Position numbers and translations under genes: made by a program. A model generated the notes under the pieces. That model was not told where the DNA came from and searched no databases. It worked only from the letters and a program-made list of their open reading frames with translations. A DNA stretch of 64,000 bases from an uncultured Bacteroidales bacterium (GTDB lineage: Bacteria > Bacteroidota > Bacteroidia > Bacteroidales > UBA932), in contig CAKVAS010000005.1 in assembly GCA_934725015.1 (NCBI GenBank), forward strand, positions 124,001 to 188,000, in the 5' to 3' direction. Positions 16,718 through 24,928 of this stretch are shown here, in pieces. How positions within the stretch are numbered: the first letter of the stretch is position 1; every line of letters starts with the position of its first letter.

Positions 16718-18112
16718 TTGGTCAAAAGAAAAAATATAATATTTTTAGTTATCGTGGCGGCGGCGGTCGTCGCGGCGGTGGCGGTTCCGGCCACGAGGCT
16801 GCACGGAACGGGACAGAAGCAGACCGTGACGGAGGAGACCGAGGATACGGTGTTCCTGAACAGTGTGCTGACAAATGCGATGTCGGAAGTGGAGGCACTC
16901 GAAAAGATGGACAAAAAAGTCGAACGGTATATGCAGTACTGGCACATCCACGGGGCGCAGCTTGCGGTGATGCGCAGCGATTCCCTGCTCTACTGCAAGG
17001 GCTACGGCATTGCCGACGACAGCCTCTGCCTGTTCTGCGACAGGGACTCCACGGACGGATGCAGAAGGACCGGGGTGTCGGTCGGGATGACCCCTGGACA
17101 CATCATGAGAGTGGCGTCCGTCTCCAAGCTCATCACCGCAGCCGGCATCATGAAGCTTCAGGAAGAAGGGCTTCTGCACCTGTCGGACACGGTGTTCGGC
17201 CCGCACGGAATACTCCGGGACTCGCTTTATACCGAGGCCATCAGCAACATGAACGACTACTCGAAGATTACAGTCGAGCACCTTCTGCGCCATCAGGCCG
17301 GATTCCGCCGAGACCCTGTTTTCTCCGCGAACGACGTGCGCAGGCAGATGGGACTGGACAGGTGTCCTGAACTTGACGACTACTCGCGGCTGGTTCTTTC
17401 CCGCAGGCTAAGATACGAGCCGGGAGGCTCGCAGACCTATTCGAACTACGGGTATATGCTGCTGTCGAGGATAATAGAGACCGTCTCCGGGATGGGCTAC
17501 GAGGATTTCATCCAGACAAAGGTGCTGCATCCGGCCGGATGCTGGGATATGCACATAGCCGGGAACTACTATCGGGACAAGCGCCCGAACGAGGTGCGCT
17601 ATTTCGTGCACGAGGGCGACGGAAAGCAGGTTCAGGAATACAACGGGAGCGGACGCATGGTCGAGAGGTGCTACGGCGGGAACGACATCAATCTCCTGAG
17701 CGGAGCAGGGGCGTGGGTATGCTCCGCGGCAGAGCTTGCAAGGTTCGTGGCCTCGATTGACGGGGTGCCGGAGTCGGTTCCTGACGTGCTCGACGAGGAA
17801 AGCGTCGGACAGATGACGGAATACATCGACTCGAACACCTATTCCCTCGGCTGGAACGACACCAACCCGCGCAAGGGATGGGTCCGCACGGGAACGCTTG
17901 CGGGCACGAACGCAGTCATCAAGTATTTTCCGGACGGGGAATGTTGGATCTGGCTCACGAACACGAGCACATGGAAGGGGCCGAGCCACCTGAGATACAC
18001 CGCGACGCTCTTCGACCAGCTCCGCCGCGACTACTCCGCCAAACTTCCCACCCAAAACCTGTTCGCCCCGCAAATGGACAGGCACAAAGATTCCTCGCTT
18101 CGCTCGGAATGA
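16718..18112 (+). CDS. Serine hydrolase, class C beta-lactamase fold
   Basis: 464 residues with an uncleaved or cleaved N-terminal signal (FLVIVAAAVVAAVAVPATRL). The class C / penicillin-binding fold is shown by S134-V-S-K137 (RVASVSKLITAAG), Y241-S-N243 (TYSNYGYMLLSRI) and an RTGTLAGTN stretch near 390 in place of the KTG box. Such proteins are esterases, peptidases or peptidoglycan enzymes rather than resistance lactamases in most Bacteroidota. The start is a TTG (16718); no ATG fits. The last residues, KDSSLRSE, and the stop are encoded by a REP-like palindrome (18089-18117). It converges on the deoxynucleoside kinase gene with 3 bp between. Confidence 0.82.
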   Translation: MVKRKNIIFLVIVAAAVVAAVAVPATRLHGTGQKQTVTEETEDTVFLNSVLTNAMSEVEALEKMDKKVERYMQYWHIHGAQLAVMRSDSLLYCKGYGIADDSLCLFCDRDSTDGCRRTGVSVGMTPGHIMRVASVSKLITAAGIMKLQEEGLLHLSDTVFGPHGILRDSLYTEAISNMNDYSKITVEHLLRHQAGFRRDPVFSANDVRRQMGLDRCPELDDYSRLVLSRRLRYEPGGSQTYSNYGYMLLSRIIETVSGMGYEDFIQTKVLHPAGCWDMHIAGNYYRDKRPNEVRYFVHEGDGKQVQEYNGSGRMVERCYGGNDINLLSGAGAWVCSAAELARFVASIDGVPESVPDVLDEESVGQMTEYIDSNTYSLGWNDTNPRKGWVRTGTLAGTNAVIKYFPDGECWIWLTNTSTWKGPSHLRYTATLFDQLRRDYSAKLPTQNLFAPQMDRHKDSSLRSE

Positions 18113-18117
18113 CAGTT
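18089..18117 (+). repeat. Single REP-like palindrome overlapping a gene end
   Basis: AAAGATTCCTCGCTTCGCTC followed by GGAATGACA is a variant of the AAAGATTTCTCACTTC...CGAAATGACA element expanded at 5318-5505. It overlaps the last nine codons of the serine hydrolase gene and lies, like the other array, between convergent genes. Confidence 0.7.
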
Positions 18118-18727
18118 AAAATAAACCGAAGAGCTGGGCATCTATACGATCCGTTATCGAAGAAAAGTCCTCCGGGCGGTTCTCGAAGTCGAGATTGTCA
18201 CCCTCGATGGTGATGACCCGGCCGGGATAGGACGCTATCCACTGCTCGTAGAGGTCGTTCAGCCCGGTGAGGTACTCGATGCTCATCCCCTTCTCATAGT
18301 CACGTCCCCTCTTTGCAATCTGCGAGACGAGGTGGGAAATCGAGGAGCGGATGTAAATAAGCAAATCCGGATATTTAACTGAAGACATCACCACATGGAA
18401 GAGTTCCATGTAGGTGTTGAAGTCACGCTCGGAAAGGTTGCCCATCAGATAGTTGTTGCGGACGAATATTTCCACGCCCTCGAATATCGTGCGGTCCTGG
18501 ACAATGGTCTCGCGGCTCTTGGCAATAGCCATCACGTCCTTGAGACGCTGCGCGAGGAAGTATGTCTCAAGATTATAGGACCAGCGCGGAATGTCCGTGT
18601 AGTAGTCCTCCAGATAGGGGTTGTAGGTCACGGCCTCGAACCTGGGAGTCCATCCGTAGTGTTCGGCCAGCATACGCGTGAGAGTAGTCTTGCCGCATCC
18701 TATGTTTCCGGCGATACCGATGTGCAT
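18116..18727 (-). CDS. Deoxynucleoside kinase
   Basis: 203 residues. It phosphorylates deoxynucleosides for DNA precursor salvage in the cytoplasm. The P-loop GNIGCGKTT is at 7-15, the substrate-binding VQDRTIFEGVEIF motif carries the conserved DR, and ISHLVSQIAKRGRDYEK is the LID region with Arg residues. This is the deoxyadenosine/deoxyguanosine kinase type; which base it prefers cannot be told. Two bp separate its ATG side from the pth gene stop, so pth and this kinase are in one operon downstream of rplY. Confidence 0.88.
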   Translation of the reverse strand: MHIGIAGNIGCGKTTLTRMLAEHYGWTPRFEAVTYNPYLEDYYTDIPRWSYNLETYFLAQRLKDVMAIAKSRETIVQDRTIFEGVEIFVRNNYLMGNLSERDFNTYMELFHVVMSSVKYPDLLIYIRSSISHLVSQIAKRGRDYEKGMSIEYLTGLNDLYEQWIASYPGRVITIEGDNLDFENRPEDFSSITDRIDAQLFGLF

Positions 18728-18729
18728 GA

Positions 18730-19320
18730 TTATTCAGTTTTTGCAGGTGGAATTTCTATTTTGCAGTTGGTCGAGTTCATCGCCCTCTCGACGCCGATTG
18801 TGGCGAAGGCCTTTACGCCGGCTATCACCTTGTCGCTGATCAGCGGCATCACCTTCAGTTCTTCGTCGCTCAGTTTCCCGAGCACGAAATCGACCTGATG
18901 TCCCCGGCTGAAATCATTGCCGATTCCGAGACGAATCCGCGCATATTCCTGACTTCCGAGAAGCTCGGTGATGTTCTTGAGCCCGTTGTGACCGCCGTCG
19001 CTGCCGTTCTTTCGCATACGGATGGTTCCGAACGGAAGATTGAGGTCGTCGGAAATGACGATGATGTTTTCTATCGGAATGTTCTTCTCCTGCATCCAGT
19101 ACCTGACGGCCTTGCCGCTGAGGTTCATGTAGGTGGACGGCTTCAGGAGAATAAACCTGTGTCCCTTGAACGGAACTTCGGCGATGTCTCCGTAGCGTTC
19201 TGTGTGAAAAACGGCGTTGGATGCCTTCGCGAAGGCATCCAACACTATAAATCCCATGTTGTGCCGGGTGTTTTCATATTCGGAACCTATGTTTCCGAGC
19301 CCGACTACAAGACAGTTCAT
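18730..19320 (-). CDS. pth: Peptidyl-tRNA hydrolase
   Basis: 196 residues, normal length for bacterial Pth, which frees tRNA from drop-off peptidyl-tRNA. VGLGNIGSEYENTRHNMGF carries the catalytic His at residue 20; SDDLNLPFGTIRMRKNGSDGGHNGLKNI and RIRLGIGNDFSRGHQVDFVLGKL are standard motifs. The stop lies 2 bp before the deoxynucleoside kinase start and the gene begins 18 bp after rplY, an arrangement (L25-pth) that is widely conserved. Confidence 0.95.
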   Translation of the reverse strand: MNCLVVGLGNIGSEYENTRHNMGFIVLDAFAKASNAVFHTERYGDIAEVPFKGHRFILLKPSTYMNLSGKAVRYWMQEKNIPIENIIVISDDLNLPFGTIRMRKNGSDGGHNGLKNITELLGSQEYARIRLGIGNDFSRGHQVDFVLGKLSDEELKVMPLISDKVIAGVKAFATIGVERAMNSTNCKIEIPPAKTE

Positions 19321-19338
19321 CTTTCAGACAATTCCTGA

Positions 19339-19914
19339 TTATTCAGCCTGGGCAGCCTGAGCGGATGCACGGGTAGGACGTACTGAGCAGATGATTGTTG
19401 CCTTAGGAGAAACGATGGTGACACCCTCGTAGTGGAGGTCGCCGGCCACAATCTGCTTGCCGATGAGGAGAGGAGTACAATCAACCTCAAGCGTGTCAGG
19501 AAGTTCGTGGAGCATGGCGCTGACCTTGAGCTTGCGCGCTGAAACGAGAAGCTTACCGCCGGCCTTCACACCCTCTGCGTGACCCGTAACGACAACCGGA
19601 ACGTCAATTACGACAGGCTTGGTATCGTTCACAGCGAGGAAATCGACATGGAGGCACTGGTCCTCTACCGGATGCCACTGAAGCTCATGAAGAACGGCGT
19701 TGATTTTCTGTCCGTTGCTGAGTTCGAGGTCGATGATGTATGAGTTCGGAGTGTGGGTGATTGGCCTGAGAGCCTTGGCGTCAACCGCAAAGTGGATGTT
19801 CTCCATTCCGAGTCCGTAGATGTTGCAAGGCACGAGTCCTTCCTTGCGGAGAGCCTTGATGGCCTTCTTTCCGACAGCTTCACGAAGCTGCCCCTTCAAT
19901 TCAATGTGTTTCAT
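19339..19914 (-). CDS. rplY: 50S ribosomal protein L25 / general stress protein Ctc
   Basis: 191 residues: the long Ctc/TL5 form with an N-terminal 5S-rRNA-binding L25 domain (about 1-92, MKHIELKGQLREAVGKKAIK) and a C-terminal beta domain (KPVVIDVPVVVTGHAEGVKAGG, LEVDCTPLLIGKQIVAGDL). It ends in an Ala/Gln tail (ASAQAAQAE). It is the first gene of the rplY-pth-kinase operon. A strong promoter at 20137-20168 leaves a leader of about 215 nt that contains a family B hairpin (19950-20072), which could affect expression. Confidence 0.94.
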   Translation of the reverse strand: MKHIELKGQLREAVGKKAIKALRKEGLVPCNIYGLGMENIHFAVDAKALRPITHTPNSYIIDLELSNGQKINAVLHELQWHPVEDQCLHVDFLAVNDTKPVVIDVPVVVTGHAEGVKAGGKLLVSARKLKVSAMLHELPDTLEVDCTPLLIGKQIVAGDLHYEGVTIVSPKATIICSVRPTRASAQAAQAE

Positions 19915-19949
19915 TGTTTTTAAATTAAAATGTGTTACTCAGCTCCGTT

Positions 19950-20072
19950 GCGGAACTCCATAAAAAGCGCATCGCGGCGTTGCACTCCCCGGCAGAATCC
20001 TCACAACCATCAAGGTTGCTGCGGTTCATCCGCATCGTGCGCCTTGCGCTGCATCTTTTTATGAAGTTCCGC
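19950..20072 (+). repeat. Family B long-hairpin element, copy 3
   Basis: The core AATCCTCACAACC-ATCAA-GGTTGCTGCGG lies at 19996-20023. The outer arms pair almost perfectly: GCGGAACTcCATAAAAAG on the left and GCGGAACTtCATAAAAAG as the reverse complement of the right arm. Unlike copies 1 and 2 it lies in the 5' leader of a gene (rplY, minus strand). Confidence 0.65.
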
Positions 20073-20136
20073 CTCCCCTTGCGAGGCTGACGGAACCCCA
20101 TTGCACCAAAAAGTCCAGTGACTTTTTATGGGGCTG

Positions 20137-20168
20137 CAAAGATACTATTTTTTTTTATATTCAACAAC
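20137..20168 (-). promoter_or_regulatory. Promoter of the rplY-pth operon
   Basis: Minus strand: GTTG (20165-20168), a 20 bp spacer rich in A, then TATCTTTG (20137-20144). The -7 box is perfect. Start of transcription is expected about 20130. Confidence 0.65.
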
Positions 20169-20202
20169 ATGGGTTCAAACTTGGCAAAAGTTGTCTTAAA
20201 GT

Positions 20203-20261
20203 GTATGGGGCAGGAGACCTTCGCTCATGAAAAAAATCGTTCAGGCTCTCCTGCCCCATAC
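20203..20261. repeat. Perfect 14-bp inverted repeat with 31-nt loop
   Basis: GTATGGGGCAGGAG (20203-20216) and CTCCTGCCCCATAC (20248-20261) are exact reverse complements. The loop contains an A7 run (20230-20236 area). No T-run follows on either strand, so it is not a standard terminator. It lies between the C11 peptidase stop (20305, minus) and the rplY promoter. It could be a structured 3' end, a small RNA or a protein-binding palindrome. Confidence 0.6.
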
Positions 20262-20304
20262 GCTCCGCAACTTCTACAAGGGAGCTGTTACAACATCTCA
20301 TTAA

Positions 20305-21618
20305 CTACTTCACAAGACCCGTCGCCTTGTTCCAGGAAAGTTCCTTATAATAATTATTAAGGTAACTGCGCTCGGGGTACGGCAGGTACATGCTCAGTCC
20401 GCTGTAGCTGCTGATTTTGAAGTCGCTCATGAACCACTCCGTCGAAGCCCTGTAGGCGACGCACTGTCCGAGAGCCCAGTCGATGTCGGCGAGTTCGATT
20501 TCGGTCGCACCGGAGGCGACCATCACGCTCCTGAAGTCGTAGAACCATTTCTGCTTGTCCCTGTAGCGGTTGCGGAAAAACTGCTGAAGGGAGGTCTTGT
20601 CGCAGCTGTCGTAATTCACGTCATGCGAGCGGAACACGGAGCGGCACACTGCGGCAAGCGCGTCGATGCGTGAGCAGTCAATCATGGAGATTGTCGCGGA
20701 CTTATATTGCCCGCTCTGATTCTCGTAAAGGCTGTAGAAGTCCTCGCAGACGGCCTCGGGATCCGGAGCATCGGATTTCAGAAGCCGCTCCACAAGCCGG
20801 CTGTAGTCCATTCCGTCGCCTAAAATCTCAGTCTGGGAGGCGCACATCCAGCGGCATTTGTCCTTCAGCTCGTATGCGACCTCGACTCCGCCCATATAGC
20901 AGGCGTCGAAGATGATGTAGTCCAGTTTGAACGGAATGGCCTCGGCCAGTTCGACGATGTCGGTCTCATAGGCGTTCTTGTGCGTCCCGTCCGTCCATGT
21001 AGAGCCTATGCTCTTCACCGCCGGGCCGTCGTCCTCACGATGGACATAGGGCACGGGGGCGTTTGCGCGGCGGCCTCTCTTCCTGCCGGACTTACCTGCC
21101 GACCAGACATCCGCCGTTGTGCCCTCGAACCGTTCAGGCAGGGCGAGATAGCCGGGCGGGACCCAGCCGGAGCCGTGAGAGGAGAGCAGCAGGCCGTAGC
21201 TGTCCGCATGATACTCATCCCTGATGCAGTTTAGCGCTTTCGCGATGTTCCCGCCCGTGTTAGGGATGTCCCCCTCGCCGAAGGTCATGACATTGGCACG
21301 GACGAGGTCGCCGGCATGATTAAGATAAATCCTCACGAGAGAGGGAATTTCCGGAGTTCCGTCGGCATTCACTCCGTGGCTGTAGAGAAAGAACAGGTTC
21401 TCCTCGTCCCCGCCGGCCGGAATGTAGCCGCAGGACACCTCCTTTATGTTCTTTTTCAGATAGGAGTCCAGATCGTTGCAGCCGAAGCTCATCATCACGA
21501 AAGCATGGATGTGATTGTGCCGCACGACTACCTCCGTTTCGGTGACGACCTTCGTGCAGGCGCCGAGCGAGAGGAGAGCCGCGACGGAGAAAAGTATATT
21601 TCGTATCATTGTCTTCAT
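20305..21618 (-). CDS. Clostripain-family (C11) cysteine peptidase lipoprotein
   Basis: 437 residues. The signal peptide ends in a lipobox (LLSLGAC, Cys about 21). The catalytic His is in YGLLLSSHGSGWVPPGYL and the Cys in YIIFDACYMGGVEVAYEL, the two hallmarks of clan CD family C11, which usually cleaves after Arg or Lys. A basic loop (SGRKRGRRANAPVPYV) between them may be the autocleavage site that many C11 enzymes use for activation. It is surface or periplasmic. It stands alone, with a -7 box TACCTTTG 45 bp upstream. Confidence 0.85.
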   Translation of the reverse strand: MKTMIRNILFSVAALLSLGACTKVVTETEVVVRHNHIHAFVMMSFGCNDLDSYLKKNIKEVSCGYIPAGGDEENLFFLYSHGVNADGTPEIPSLVRIYLNHAGDLVRANVMTFGEGDIPNTGGNIAKALNCIRDEYHADSYGLLLSSHGSGWVPPGYLALPERFEGTTADVWSAGKSGRKRGRRANAPVPYVHREDDGPAVKSIGSTWTDGTHKNAYETDIVELAEAIPFKLDYIIFDACYMGGVEVAYELKDKCRWMCASQTEILGDGMDYSRLVERLLKSDAPDPEAVCEDFYSLYENQSGQYKSATISMIDCSRIDALAAVCRSVFRSHDVNYDSCDKTSLQQFFRNRYRDKQKWFYDFRSVMVASGATEIELADIDWALGQCVAYRASTEWFMSDFKISSYSGLSMYLPYPERSYLNNYYKELSWNKATGLVK

Positions 21619-21662
21619 ATTCCCATATTTTTCCTAAATTTGTCAGATATTCTTCAAATCCG

Positions 21663-21670
21663 CAAAGGTA
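21663..21670 (-). promoter_or_regulatory. Probable -7 box for the C11 peptidase gene
   Basis: TACCTTTG on the minus strand fits TAnnTTTG and is 45 bp before the ATG. The -33 element is not recognisable at 19-21 bp upstream. Confidence 0.4.
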
Positions 21671-21746
21671 CGAAAAATCTTCGTATCACGCGGTTTCGGG
21701 GATATGCATTTGTCGCATAATATATCAAAAGTAGGGATATTACAAT

Positions 21747-23741
21747 ATGAAAACTGTAGTGAAAATGATTGCAGCAGCAGCGATTATGGGCTGTGCCGTG
21801 TCGTGCGGCGCTCCGAAGGACGAGGTGCCGGCCGACTTCAGGTATCTGATTGACGAGTTCGCCGACCTGAAGATTATGAGATACCGCGTGCCGGGATGGA
21901 ACGCACTGAGTCTCAAGCAGAAGGAATATGTCTATCACCTGAGCGAGGCGGCGAAATACGGACGCGACATCCTCTGGAACCAGAACTGCGCGGTGAACCT
22001 GCCGGTGCGTCATGTGCTTGAGGACATAATCGAAAAATACGACGGCGACAAGGAGTGTAAGGAATATGCCGATTTCCTGGTCTATGCCAAGAGGGTGTTC
22101 TTCAGCAACGGAATACACCACCACTACGCCGAGGAAAAGTTCTTCCCGGAGTGCTCACGCGAGTACTTCGCAAGCCTTATGGCGGCCGTCGGCGACGAGG
22201 ATGACGAACTGCTTGAGGCAATCTATTCCCCGACGCTCTACCGCTGGAGAAAGACCGACGAGGGAGACATCGTGAAGGGCTCGTCGGTGAACTTCTACGA
22301 GGGCGTGAACAGAAAGGAAGTCGATGACTTCTATGCCGCGCTCGCCGACCCGAACGACCCGGAACCGGTTTCATATGGGCTCAACAGCAAGCTCGTAAAG
22401 GGGGCGGACGGGGTAATCCGGGAGGAAGTCTATCGTATCGACGGACTGTACGGAGCGGCCATATCGAAGATTGTCGGGGAGCTCGAACTCGCGGCCGAGG
22501 CCGCCGAGAGCGAGATTCAGAAGCAGTACATCGCGACGCTGGTCGATTACTACCGCACGGGTGACCTGCGCCTTTGGGACAAGTACAACGTCGAATGGGT
22601 GAAGGACACGCTCGGTACGGTGGACTTCATCAACGGCTTCATCGAGGACTACAACGACCCTCTCGGACGCAAGGCCACTTGGGAGGGACTCGTGAACGTC
22701 CGTGACGAGGAGGCCTCGCAGCGCACGGTGAAGCTCTCGGAGAACGCGCAGTGGTTCGAGGACCACTCCCCCGTCGATGCAAGGTTCAGGAAGCCTGCGG
22801 TCAAGGGAATCTCCGCGAAGGTAATCGATGCGGTGACGCTCGCCGGAGACTGCTATCCTGCCACCCCTATCGGAATCAACCTCCCCAACGCCGACTGGAT
22901 CAGGCGCGAGCACGGCTCCAAGTCCGTGACCATCGCGAACATAACCCACGCCTACGACTTCGCGGCGCAGGAGTCGCCCAAGAGCACGCTCACGGAATTT
23001 GCCTGGGACGAGGAGGAAATCGCGGCGGCGAAGAAATACCTCGCCCTCACCGACGAGATTCACACCGACCTGCACGAATGCCTCGGTCACGGCAGCGGGC
23101 AGCTTCTTCCGGGGACTTCGCCGAACGCGCTCGGAGAGTTCAGCTCCACCCTTGAGGAGACCCGCGCAGACCTCTTCGGACTCTACTACATGGCAGACCC
23201 GAAACTCGTCGAACTCGGCATCCTTCCGGACGGCGAGGCCTACAAGGCAATGTACGCCAACTACATACGCAACGGCCTGCTCGTGCAGTTCTCACGTGTC
23301 GAGCTCGGCAAGAAGAACACCGAGGCGCACATGCAGAACCGCAAGCTGATTGCCCATTGGTGCTACGACAAGGGACTGGAGAACAAGGTGATAGAGAAGA
23401 GGATACGCGACGGAAAGACCTATTTCGTGGTGAACGACTACCCGGCGCTGCGGGGTCTGTTCGGCGACCTGCTCGCGGAAATCCAGCGAATAAAGTCCGA
23501 GGGCGACTACGCGGCCGGCAAGGCTATGGTCGAGAAGTATGCCGTGAACATCGACTACGACCTCCACAAGGAGATTCTCGAACGCTACGCCGCCCTGAAC
23601 CTCAAGCCTTACGGGGGCTTCGTGAACCCGCGCATCGAGCCGGTGGAGAAGAACGGGAAGGTGGTTGACTACGCCATTTCCTACACCGACGGCTATCTGG
23701 AGCAGATGCTCGAATACGGTCATAAGTATAAGACTTTATAA
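21747..23741 (+). CDS. M49-family zinc dipeptidyl peptidase (DPP III-like) lipoprotein
   Basis: 664 residues. The signal peptide MKTVVKMIAAAAIMGCAVSC ends in a likely lipobox. Residues H443-E-C-L-G-H448 give the M49 zinc motif HExxGH (HELLGH in most members, here HECLGH), followed by GSGQ; STLEETRADLFGLYY supplies the second motif (EExRAD) with the third ligand. DPP III enzymes remove dipeptides from the N-termini of oligopeptides; this exported form would act on peptides in the envelope. The stop runs directly into family B hairpin copies. Monocistronic as far as can be seen. Confidence 0.88.
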   Translation: MKTVVKMIAAAAIMGCAVSCGAPKDEVPADFRYLIDEFADLKIMRYRVPGWNALSLKQKEYVYHLSEAAKYGRDILWNQNCAVNLPVRHVLEDIIEKYDGDKECKEYADFLVYAKRVFFSNGIHHHYAEEKFFPECSREYFASLMAAVGDEDDELLEAIYSPTLYRWRKTDEGDIVKGSSVNFYEGVNRKEVDDFYAALADPNDPEPVSYGLNSKLVKGADGVIREEVYRIDGLYGAAISKIVGELELAAEAAESEIQKQYIATLVDYYRTGDLRLWDKYNVEWVKDTLGTVDFINGFIEDYNDPLGRKATWEGLVNVRDEEASQRTVKLSENAQWFEDHSPVDARFRKPAVKGISAKVIDAVTLAGDCYPATPIGINLPNADWIRREHGSKSVTIANITHAYDFAAQESPKSTLTEFAWDEEEIAAAKKYLALTDEIHTDLHECLGHGSGQLLPGTSPNALGEFSSTLEETRADLFGLYYMADPKLVELGILPDGEAYKAMYANYIRNGLLVQFSRVELGKKNTEAHMQNRKLIAHWCYDKGLENKVIEKRIRDGKTYFVVNDYPALRGLFGDLLAEIQRIKSEGDYAAGKAMVEKYAVNIDYDLHKEILERYAALNLKPYGGFVNPRIEPVEKNGKVVDYAISYTDGYLEQMLEYGHKYKTL

Positions 23742-23743
23742 TG

Positions 23744-23929
23744 CCGGAGCAACCTTTTGGTTGTGAGGATTTTCCGCGAACGACAACGAAGTAATCCTCC
23801 GCCTTTAGTACCCGGATGTCTGAATATCATAAAAGGATGAAGTACAAGGCGGAGCGAAGCGGAAATACCGGAGCAACCTTTTGGTTGTGAGGATTTTCCG
23901 CAAGTGACAACGAAGTAATTCGCCTTTTA
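23744..23929 (-). repeat. Family B elements, copies 4 and 5, in direct repeat
   Basis: The core CCGGAGCAACC-TTTT-GGTTGTGAGGATT occurs at 23744-23771 and again at 23868-23895, both inverted relative to copies 1-3. Copy 5 has pairing arms: on the minus strand TAAAAGGcGAAttAC ... GCGGAAAA on one side, and TAAAAGGatGAAgTAC ... GCGGAAAT as the reverse complement of the other. Copy 4 lacks a good partner arm because the M49 gene end lies there. Together they fill the gap between the M49 gene and xerD. Confidence 0.6.
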
Positions 23930-23931
23930 GG

Positions 23932-24798
23932 ATGTTCAGACACGAAGAGGAGTACGAGTACTATCTGAAGATAGAATGTGCGATGTCGCCGAACACGGTG
24001 GCGTCGTACATTTCCGATCTGTCGTTCTTCTTCAGGGCGGCGGGCAAGGAGCCGGAGGAGATAGTTCCGGAGGACATAATCAGCTATTTCGCCGAGGGCA
24101 CGGCCGTTTCCAAGCGCTCGCAGGCACGCATCCTGAGCTCGCTCCATTCTTTTTACAACTGGATGCTCATGGCGGGCAGGATGAAGGAAAATCCCTCAGA
24201 CGCGGTGGAGGCTCCGAAGCTCGGTAAGTACCTGCCGGAAGTGCTGTCCGTGGAGGAGGTCGAAAAGCTCATCGGAGCCGTGGATTTGAGCTCGCCGTTC
24301 GGGAAGCGAGACAGGGCTATCCTTGAGGTTCTGTACGGGCTGGGGCTGAGGGTGTCGGAGTCCATATCCCTGAAAATCTCGGACTTCTGGTTCGACAAGG
24401 GATTCGTCAGCGTCATCGGCAAGGGCAACAAGCAGCGGCTCGTCCCGCTCGGGGACATGGCCCGCGACGCGGCGCTGGCCTACCTCGACGTGCGTGGGGA
24501 GGCGTCCGATCGGGACAGCGACGACATCCTGTTTCTGAACCGCTTCGGGAGGGGGCTCAGCCGGGTGGCGGTGTTCAACATGATTAAGTCGTATGCAATG
24601 AAGGCCGGCATCAGCAAGGAAATTTCACCGCACACCCTGCGCCATTCGTTCGCAACGCATCTTGTCGAAAACGGGGCCGACCTGCGTGCGGTGCAGGAAA
24701 TGCTCGGACATGAGAGCATCCTGACCACGGAGATTTACACGCACATCGACAGTTCGACCTGGCAGCGGAATATCCTCGACCACTTCCCGCGTCATTGA
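23932..24798 (+). CDS. xerD: Tyrosine recombinase XerD type
   Basis: 288 residues, the size of Xer recombinases that resolve chromosome dimers at dif. The N-terminal core-binding domain (1-90) is followed by the catalytic domain with R140 (GLRVSE), Lys in GKGNKQR, H234-x-x-R237 (HTLRHSFATH), H260 (LGHESI) and the nucleophile Y269 (TEIYTHID). All catalytic residues are intact. No attachment site or cargo was seen next to it, so a housekeeping role is more likely than an integrase role. It begins 3 bp after the family B repeats. Confidence 0.9.
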   Translation: MFRHEEEYEYYLKIECAMSPNTVASYISDLSFFFRAAGKEPEEIVPEDIISYFAEGTAVSKRSQARILSSLHSFYNWMLMAGRMKENPSDAVEAPKLGKYLPEVLSVEEVEKLIGAVDLSSPFGKRDRAILEVLYGLGLRVSESISLKISDFWFDKGFVSVIGKGNKQRLVPLGDMARDAALAYLDVRGEASDRDSDDILFLNRFGRGLSRVAVFNMIKSYAMKAGISKEISPHTLRHSFATHLVENGADLRAVQEMLGHESILTTEIYTHIDSSTWQRNILDHFPRH

Positions 24799-24920
24799 TT
24801 TTGACATCTTTTTGGTCTATATTTACTTTCTCATCGGTCATGTTGTACCTCCAGTACCCCCACCCTCTTCAAAAATAAATCTATCCTCAAAAATCTAATC
24901 CAAATCAGTCACAGCTTATT
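24793..24920 (-). repeat. Dispersed element family A, copy 2
   Basis: Read on the minus strand, AAATAAGCTGTGACTGATTT, GATTAGATTTTTGAG, GGGGGTACTGGAGGTACA, ACCGATGAGAAAGTAAATAT and GACCAAAAAGATGTC follow the same order as copy 1 at 1401-1550. It fills the gap between the convergent ends of xerD and the S26-like gene and starts at the xerD stop codon. Confidence 0.6.
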
Positions 24921-24928
24921 TCTCAAAC

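Noticed and set aside
23932..24798. XerD as integrase of a genomic island covering the RHS operon
   Set aside because: It is over 5 kb away beyond housekeeping nadE, no attachment repeats were seen, and its motifs match the dimer-resolution type.
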